Of a stretch of 64,000 nt of DNA, positions 59,325 through 64,000 are shown piece by piece. Each line of letters opens with the position of its first letter. Within the stretch, counting starts at the first letter, position 1. The stretch is taken from positions 62,001-126,000 of the forward strand of contig JFLG01000077.1 of NCBI GenBank assembly GCA_000634735.1, given 5' to 3'. The notes below the pieces were generated by a model, which was given only the letters and a program-made list of their open reading frames with translations, ran no database searches and was not told the origin of the DNA. The DNA comes from Prochlorococcus sp. scB241_528N17. Lineage in GTDB: Bacteria; Cyanobacteriota; Cyanobacteriia; PCC-6307; Cyanobiaceae. The position numbers and the translations under genes are program-made.

Positions 59325-60413
59325 TTAGGCTTCAGCAGATAATTGAAATTTTGATAGATTTTCTTTTTCATCCAAATCAAATACTTTGCAAAAAGCCTGA
59401 ATAACTCTTTCACCTGAATCAACTTGTTCTAAAGGATCTTTTCTAAGTCTATGTCTTAAAGAACAAGAAATAACCCTTGCTATGTCATCTTCTTGCACTT
59501 CAGTTCTACCTTCAAATGCTGCAATTGCCCTTGCTGATCGATTGGTAACAATATCTCCACGTAAACCATCTACATCTAGTTCTCCACATATTGCAGAAAT
59601 ATTCAATCTTAAGTCATCGTCCATTTGAACAGAATTTAATATTTCTTGTGCTTTAATAACTTTTTGTTGAAGTTCATCCTGTTGTTTCTCAACACTCAAT
59701 GAAAACTCATCAGGATTATCATCAAAAGAAGTTCTTTGATCAACCACTTGAACTCTTAATTCAGCATCTCTAACTGTCTTAACTTCAACACTCATTCCAA
59801 ACCTGTCCAATAGTTGAGGCCTTAATTCACCTTCTTCTGGATTTCCTGAACCAATAAGGACAAATCTAGCAGGGTGTCGAACTGATACTCCCTCCCTTTC
59901 AACTGTATTCCATCCTGAAGCAGCCGAATCTAAAAGTACATCAACTAAATGATCATCAAGTAAATTCACTTCATCAACGTATAGTAAACCCCTATTAGCT
60001 TTTGCTAATAGACCCGGTTCGAATGCCTTAACACCTTCGCTCAAAGCTTTCTCTATATCAATGGTTCCACAAAGCCTGTCTTCAGTAGCCCCTAAGGGCA
60101 AGTCAACCATAGGTACTTGTTTTTGAATAATTTCTAGATTTTCTCCTTGAGTAATTTTTTCCAAAACTTCTTTACTTTGTAAATCAGGATCGACTAGTGA
60201 ACTATTATATGGATCGTCTTTAACAACATCGATTGCAGGCAACAAATCAGCTAAGGCTCTGATTGTAGTAGACTTTCCAGTCCCTCTATCACCCATTATC
60301 ATAACTCCTCCAATTCTTGGATCAATAACATTTAACAAGAGCGCTAATTTCATTTCTTCTTGACCAATTACTGCTGTAAAAGGAAAAACTCTTCTTTTCT
60401 TTGTTGTAGGCAC
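59325..60413 (-). CDS. chlI: Magnesium chelatase ATPase subunit I
   Basis: The product has 362 residues. [17 protein letters not shown] (12-28), Walker [10 protein letters not shown] (41-49), [20 protein letters not shown], Walker [11 protein letters not shown], and [17 protein letters not shown] (sensor) give the AAA+ order. With ChlD and ChlH it inserts Mg into protoporphyrin IX, the first committed step of chlorophyll synthesis. Confidence 0.95.
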   Translation of the reverse strand: MPTTKKRRVFPFTAVIGQEEMKLALLLNVIDPRIGGVMIMGDRGTGKSTTIRALADLLPAIDVVKDDPYNSSLVDPDLQSKEVLEKITQGENLEIIQKQVPMVDLPLGATEDRLCGTIDIEKALSEGVKAFEPGLLAKANRGLLYVDEVNLLDDHLVDVLLDSAASGWNTVEREGVSVRHPARFVLIGSGNPEEGELRPQLLDRFGMSVEVKTVRDAELRVQVVDQRTSFDDNPDEFSLSVEKQQDELQQKVIKAQEILNSVQMDDDLRLNISAICGELDVDGLRGDIVTNRSARAIAAFEGRTEVQEDDIARVISCSLRHRLRKDPLEQVDSGERVIQAFCKVFDLDEKENLSKFQLSAEA

Positions 60414-60536
60414 AGTTTTAGTTTTCTTAAATATTCAAATAATCAATAGATGCTACTTCAGAAAATGTTTTTAGTAAATATCCCTTTCAAATTAAAACTA
60501 TAAAGAAATGAGAATCTATAATAATTAATTATGTAG

Positions 60537-61286
60537 CTAGTTTCTTTTTGAATTGTTCAAAAACCAATTTATTTGATGGACAATTCCTCTTAAAACATTT
60601 ATTTCGTGCATTGATGTATTTGATCTCAAAATAAAATTCTTAAATTTACTGATTTTTGCCTTAGAAGTATGTTTTAAAAGATATCCAACCTTCAAAAGTA
60701 ATTCTTCTATCTCCAAAAAAGAATCATGAATTTGTTTTGATGATGCAAGATTAAAAACTTTTAGTTCTTGATCAAAGTTTCTTTTTGAAGACTTATTTAA
60801 CTCGTACAAAGCTATTGAAACTGCGTGAGAAAGATTTAATGAAGGATTATTCTGAGAAGTTGGGATATTAAAAGTTTTATTTGCCAGAAGCAATTCACTG
60901 TTAGTTAAACCTCTATCTTCTCTTCCAAATATTATTGCTAAATTATTAATCTTTTTAAAGGATAAAGTCCAATCAAATATATCTTCAGAAGATCCAAAAA
61001 TTGAATTTTTATTTACATCAATCCTTCCACAAGAAGCCAGAACTAAATCACAATCAAAAATTGCTTTTTCAAGATCATCAAAAATCTTACAATTTTCAAG
61101 AAATTTATGACCTTTAAGAGCCATTTTTTTTGCTTCCAAAGAAAATATATCGCATTTCGGAGAAACAATTCTTAATTCATCAACTTCAAAGTTGGAGCAT
61201 AGTCTGGCAACGCTCCCTACATTTAAAGGGCCATTTGGTTCAACTAATATTACATTTAAATTAGAAAAAATTTTTCCCAAAATCAC
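60537..61286 (-). CDS. trmJ: TrmJ-type RNA 2'-O-methyltransferase (SPOUT)
   Basis: The product has 249 residues. VILVEPNGPLNVGSVARLCSNF (13-34) and AIIFGREDRGLTNSEL are SPOUT knot motifs, and NPSLNLSHAVSIALYEL is the SAM-binding end. This is the TrmH/TrmJ class that methylates the tRNA wobble region or rRNA. It overlaps the cytM gene stop by four bases. Confidence 0.85.
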   Translation of the reverse strand: MILGKIFSNLNVILVEPNGPLNVGSVARLCSNFEVDELRIVSPKCDIFSLEAKKMALKGHKFLENCKIFDDLEKAIFDCDLVLASCGRIDVNKNSIFGSSEDIFDWTLSFKKINNLAIIFGREDRGLTNSELLLANKTFNIPTSQNNPSLNLSHAVSIALYELNKSSKRNFDQELKVFNLASSKQIHDSFLEIEELLLKVGYLLKHTSKAKISKFKNFILRSNTSMHEINVLRGIVHQINWFLNNSKRN

Positions 61287-61669
61287 TCAAGGCTATGAAG
61301 ATATTTTAATAAATTGGACATATTTACAGGATCAATTTCAAAACTTGGCATGGGAGGAGTTAGGCCTCCAGTAACTTGTTTTATTATCTGTTTATCATTC
61401 AAACGTTGAGTTATTGAGTGTAAATCCGGGCCCACTAATCCTCTTGCTGTAATTCCATGACATCCAACACAATTAATCTTAAAAAGAGCATCTCCTTCCT
61501 CAGCAGAGCCATTAAGCTCAAGAGTTTCAATAATATATTTATTATTTTCATGATGATTTACGAAAAAAATAGAAAAACAAATCAATAAAACTCCAAATAC
61601 AATAAAAACAATTTTAAAGAATTCTCTTTTAAAATCTCTTTCTGCTGCAGTTGATGAAGATGTTGACAC
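61283..61669 (-). CDS. cytM: Cytochrome cM-like c-type cytochrome
   Basis: The product has 128 residues. A basic N-terminus leads to one signal-anchor span (about 19-37); then comes the heme site CVGCH (67-71), and TPPMPSF (Met107 as sixth ligand). The layout is typical of cytochrome cM. It is placed in the thylakoid or plasma membrane; its electron partners remain debated. It overlaps trmJ, and petG lies divergent upstream. Confidence 0.85.
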   Translation of the reverse strand: MSTSSSTAAERDFKREFFKIVFIVFGVLLICFSIFFVNHHENNKYIIETLELNGSAEEGDALFKINCVGCHGITARGLVGPDLHSITQRLNDKQIIKQVTGGLTPPMPSFEIDPVNMSNLLKYLHSLE

Positions 61670-61724
61670 AAAAAATAATCTCTATGTAACAATTGTGGAT
61701 AAGAAATTCAAAAAAGGCAAAAAA

Positions 61725-61844
61725 ATGATCGAGCCTCTTCTCTGTGGAATTGTTTTAGGTTTAGTTCCAATAACTCTTCTTGGATTATTCGTAAGTGCAT
61801 GGAATCAATACAGAAGAGGCTCAGGGATGCTGGACATTGATTAA
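61725..61844 (+). CDS. petG: Cytochrome b6-f complex subunit 5 (PetG)
   Basis: The product has 39 residues: [20 protein letters not shown], then span end and [16 protein letters not shown]. It matches PetG for its whole length. It stabilises the b6f dimer in the thylakoid. It is divergent from cytM and its last 24 bases overlap the end of the convergent rsmD. Confidence 0.95.
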   Translation: MIEPLLCGIVLGLVPITLLGLFVSAWNQYRRGSGMLDID

Positions 61845-62420
61845 AAATGTTATTCTTGACTGCCCATAATTTCTTACATCTATAGTTTCCCACAAAGTAC
61901 TTTTTTTAATAAATAGACTTGGAGAATGTTCACAAATAACTGTTGAATCTTTTTTTAAAAAATTACAATTGAATAATTGATTTAAAACCAATTCGTGGAA
62001 ATCCACATTGTAGGGAGGATCTAGATAAACAAAATCAAATTTTAATTTAGTTAAATCCATATTTCTAGATGATAAGTTTCTCTCATAATTTGGTTTTGTC
62101 CATTTCAAAACGTCTTTACAAATAACTTCGATATCATTTCTCCTATTCTCTATGTTCTCCAACGAGAGTAAATTTTCTAAGCAAATTTTTGAGTTGATTT
62201 TGTTTTTTTCAATTGCAAGTATTTTTCTTGCCCCGTGATTATAGGCTTCACAAGATATGGCCCCTGTTCCACTAAATAAATCTAACCAGTTACTATTTTC
62301 AACTCTATTGTTCAATATATTGAATATGGCCTCTCTCACTCTCAAAGTTGTAGGTCTAGTGTAAGAATTATTTGGACTTTGGAGTTTTTTTCCACCTATT
62401 AATCTTAAGTTAGTCTTCAT
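61821..62420 (-). CDS. rsmD: 16S rRNA (guanine-N2)-methyltransferase RsmD-like
   Basis: The product has 199 residues. [12 protein letters not shown] and [15 protein letters not shown] start the fold, [20 protein letters not shown] is the SAM motif, and FVYLDPPYN is the catalytic NPPY-like motif. It methylates G966 of 16S rRNA. It converges on petG. Confidence 0.88.
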   Translation of the reverse strand: MKTNLRLIGGKKLQSPNNSYTRPTTLRVREAIFNILNNRVENSNWLDLFSGTGAISCEAYNHGARKILAIEKNKINSKICLENLLSLENIENRRNDIEVICKDVLKWTKPNYERNLSSRNMDLTKLKFDFVYLDPPYNVDFHELVLNQLFNCNFLKKDSTVICEHSPSLFIKKSTLWETIDVRNYGQSRITFLINVQHP

Positions 62421-62433
62421 CCCTAAGCATCTG

Positions 62434-63051
62434 TTATTGAATATTACTCAACCATCTTCTTAAAAGTTTTTCACCGGTTTTTCCAGATTTTTCCGGATGA
62501 AATTGACAGGCCAATAAATTATCATTCTCAATCATTGCAGTTAATTTTTCAGAGCCATAATCAACCTGAGCTGCAATAATATTTAAGTCATCTGGGATTG
62601 CATGATAGGAATGTACAAAATAGACCCAATTATTTAATTCTTCAAGCTCTAATAATGTATTTGGTTTTGTAGGTAAAAGTTTGCACCAACCCATGTGTGG
62701 AATTCTTTGGTTAACAATATTGGGTATTTTTTGTATTTTTCCTTTTAAAATCCCCAGCCCTTGAACTTTTCCTTCATCGCTAGATTCAAAAAGTAGTTGG
62801 AGGCCTAAACATATCCCTAAAAAGGACTTCCCACTTTTAATCCAATTTTTCAAATCAGTTATCAAATCAGTATTTATGAGATTATTCATCGCTGGATCAA
62901 ATGCTCCAACCCCAGGAAGTATTATCGCCTTACATAATTTGGAATCATTAAAGTTTTTAATTAATATAATTTCTTCTCCAAGACTTTCTAGAGATTTTGT
63001 CACAGAATGAATATTACCCATTCCATAGTCTATTAGTCCAATTTTATGCAA
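62434..63051 (-). CDS. hisH: Imidazole glycerol phosphate synthase glutaminase subunit
   Basis: The product has 205 residues. IGLIDYGMGNIHSV (4-17), GICLGLQLLF with nucleophile Cys81, and CQFHPEKSG with the catalytic His/Glu give a class I amidotransferase. HisH releases ammonia for HisF in histidine synthesis. It lies between rsmD and trxA, with a 13- and an 11-base gap. Confidence 0.94.
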   Translation of the reverse strand: MHKIGLIDYGMGNIHSVTKSLESLGEEIILIKNFNDSKLCKAIILPGVGAFDPAMNNLINTDLITDLKNWIKSGKSFLGICLGLQLLFESSDEGKVQGLGILKGKIQKIPNIVNQRIPHMGWCKLLPTKPNTLLELEELNNWVYFVHSYHAIPDDLNIIAAQVDYGSEKLTAMIENDNLLACQFHPEKSGKTGEKLLRRWLSNIQ

Positions 63052-63062
63052 AGCTTTTAAAT

Positions 63063-63386
63063 TTATAAATGCTTAGTTAAAGTGCTCGAAAGAGTTGCTT
63101 TTGGCACAGCACCAACAACTGTATCAACTTTTTGACCTCCTTTAAAGATCATTAATGTAGGAATACTTCTAATTCCATATTGACTGGCTACATTTGGATT
63201 CTCATCTGTGTTTAATTTAAAAACTTTAATCTTCCCTTCAAAGTCTTTTGAGATTTCTTCTACAACTGGAGCGACCATCCTACATGGACCACACCATGGG
63301 GCCCAAAAATCAACCAATACTGGTAGATCACTTTGAAGTACATCCTTGTCAAATGAAGAATCAGTTACGGCTGGAGCTGATGACAT
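63063..63386 (-). CDS. trxA: Thioredoxin
   Basis: The product has 107 residues. [15 protein letters not shown] (28-42) has the active-site Cys32/Cys35, and [13 protein letters not shown] contains the cis-Pro. It is the m-type thioredoxin and reduces many targets under light control. Yfr1 lies just upstream on the same strand. Confidence 0.94.
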   Translation of the reverse strand: MSSAPAVTDSSFDKDVLQSDLPVLVDFWAPWCGPCRMVAPVVEEISKDFEGKIKVFKLNTDENPNVASQYGIRSIPTLMIFKGGQKVDTVVGAVPKATLSSTLTKHL

Positions 63387-63477
63387 AATTTAAGTATTCC
63401 TTTTTGAAAATTTAGCAGGCAATTCTTTTAAGTGATGATTTCATTACAGATAAAATAATATAAGTAACAAAATATCT

Positions 63478-63499
63478 AAAAAAGCCCGATTAATCGGGC
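63478..63499 (-). terminator. Yfr1 intrinsic terminator
   Basis: GCCCGAT and ATCGGGC form a GC-rich stem around a two-base loop, and T6 (63483-63478) follows on the minus strand. Confidence 0.85.
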
Positions 63500-63535
63500 G
63501 ATTTAGTGTGTGAGGAGTATGGGGTTTCCCCCATC
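63478..63535 (-). ncRNA. yfr1: Yfr1 small regulatory RNA
   Basis: Read on the minus strand: a 5' hairpin with GGGG-GAAA-CCCC, the single-stranded core ACTCCTCACAC (63518-63508), then the terminator hairpin GCCCGATTAATCGGGC and six T. This matches the two-stem Yfr1 layout and its known place between guaB and trxA. A TATTAT -10 box lies at 63546-63541. Yfr1 is a trans-acting sRNA; known targets include outer-membrane protein mRNAs. Confidence 0.92.
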
Positions 63536-63540
63536 ATTTC

Positions 63541-63546
63541 ATAATA
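63541..63546 (-). promoter_or_regulatory. Yfr1 -10 box
   Basis: TATTAT on the minus strand lies about six bases upstream of the expected Yfr1 5' end. No clear -35 box is visible, as is common here. Confidence 0.5.
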
Positions 63547-63616
63547 ACTCCTAATTAGAAAATTTTTCAATTTAATACTTAATTAACTAAGGTTTTATGA
63601 TTTTGCTTTAAATGAA

Positions 63617-64000
63617 CTACTTACCCATCCCAAGCTGCTGAGCTTTTTGATAAACCTTACCCTCTGTAAGAAGCGATGGTGCGATAACTATCTCAACTTC
63701 TTGCATTTCTTTAATATTTTTTGCCCCAAGAGTACTCATTGAGGTTCTAATGGCTCCTAATAAGTTATGTGTCCCATCATCAAGTAGGGCAGGTCCTTTA
63801 ATTATTCTTTCTAAGGATCCTGTAGAACCAACTTCAATTCTTGTACCCCTTGGCAATACTGGACTTGGAGTAGCCATACCCCAGTGAAATCCTTTACCTG
63901 GAGCGTTTGAGGATTTAGCTATTGGGGAACCAATCATTACAGCATCTGCTCCACATGCTAAACATTTACAGATATCTCCGCCCGTTACAATTCCTCCATC
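63617..64000 (-). CDS. guaB: IMP dehydrogenase-family protein, C-terminal part (truncated)
   Basis: The frame runs to the window edge, giving at least 127 residues. DGGIVTGGDICKCLACGADAVMIG and GKGFHWGMATPSPVLPRGTRIEVG are the phosphate and flap regions, and LGAKNIKEMQEVEIVIAP is the C-terminal end of this GuaB-like group. It converts IMP to XMP in guanine synthesis. The start is outside the window. Confidence 0.88.
   Translation of the reverse strand, partial: DGGIVTGGDICKCLACGADAVMIGSPIAKSSNAPGKGFHWGMATPSPVLPRGTRIEVGSTGSLERIIKGPALLDDGTHNLLGAIRTSMSTLGAKNIKEMQEVEIVIAPSLLTEGKVYQKAQQLGMGK

Noticed and set aside
60005-60025. GGTTCGAAT sequence like a tRNA T-loop
   Set aside because: It is inside chlI coding sequence and no acceptor or anticodon stem can be drawn around it.
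1-64000. Mobile elements, tRNA-anchored islands or CRISPR arrays
   Set aside because: No transposase or integrase motif, no direct-repeat array and no tRNA was seen. The only tandem repeats are within genes.

Overview
The window looks like chromosomal DNA from a high-light Prochlorococcus (marine picocyanobacterium). It is strongly AT-rich and packed with genes. It carries oxygenic-photosynthesis genes (petG, chlI, a cytochrome cM, a Psb34-like protein, PAP/fibrillin proteins), many single-membrane-span microproteins, and the guaB - Yfr1 - trxA locus typical of this group. I see no tRNA, rRNA, insertion sequence, integrase or CRISPR array.

Layout. 1-6.4 kb: end of an ABC-2 exporter permease, a structured candidate ncRNA, a TauE-type permease, an HNH protein, small unknown proteins, a phosphoribosyltransferase/nucleoside deoxyribosyltransferase pair, and rpsU. 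6.4-16 kb: a HhH protein, a uridine-kinase-like P-loop protein, a renalase-like FAD oxidoreductase next to a TIM-barrel protein, peptidase E, an acetyltransferase, a DCC protein, an MBL-fold protein and many small proteins. 16-18.6 kb: pepN (aminopeptidase N), split by a one-base frameshift in an A8 run. 18.6-36.5 kb: purT, glutathione peroxidase, a TatA-like protein with 57-bp tandem repeats, dus, a DUF2470 protein, a hotdog thioesterase, a membrane-anchored Mrr-type nuclease, MAPEG, PAP/fibrillin, OsmC and DUF1499 proteins, and at least 15 microproteins. This stretch ends in a small-RNA locus at 35.3-35.6 kb.

36.5-43 kb is a zinc island: znuB, znuC, zur (on the opposite strand between them), znuA with His-rich repeats and an inserted domain, a COG0523 GTPase, a WD40 protein overlapping it, and a Cys-rich microprotein. 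A palindromic Zur-type operator sits between znuC and znuA. 44.4-47.7 kb is a three-gene operon: circularly permuted ATP-grasp, alpha-E and transglutaminase. 47.8-53.5 kb holds a cupin-like protein, a lumenal pentapeptide-repeat protein, a PfkB kinase, an MFS transporter and a DUF1400-like hydrolase.

53.5-64 kb is mostly a leftward housekeeping block: an oligopeptide-type permease and binding protein, hom, sufE, a 5-formyl-THF cyclo-ligase, ruvC, chlI, trmJ, cytM, rsmD (with petG on the other strand), hisH, trxA, the sRNA Yfr1, and the 3' part of guaB.

The items most worth a second look are the small-RNA locus at 35.3-35.6 kb (a Yfr2-family RNA beside a second exact copy of the Yfr1 core motif, with complementary loops), the frameshifted pepN, zur embedded antisense in znuCB, a leader-like transcript candidate at 43.1-43.4 kb, and the ATP-grasp/alpha-E/transglutaminase operon. 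Assignments rest on motif recognition by eye. No database search was run.
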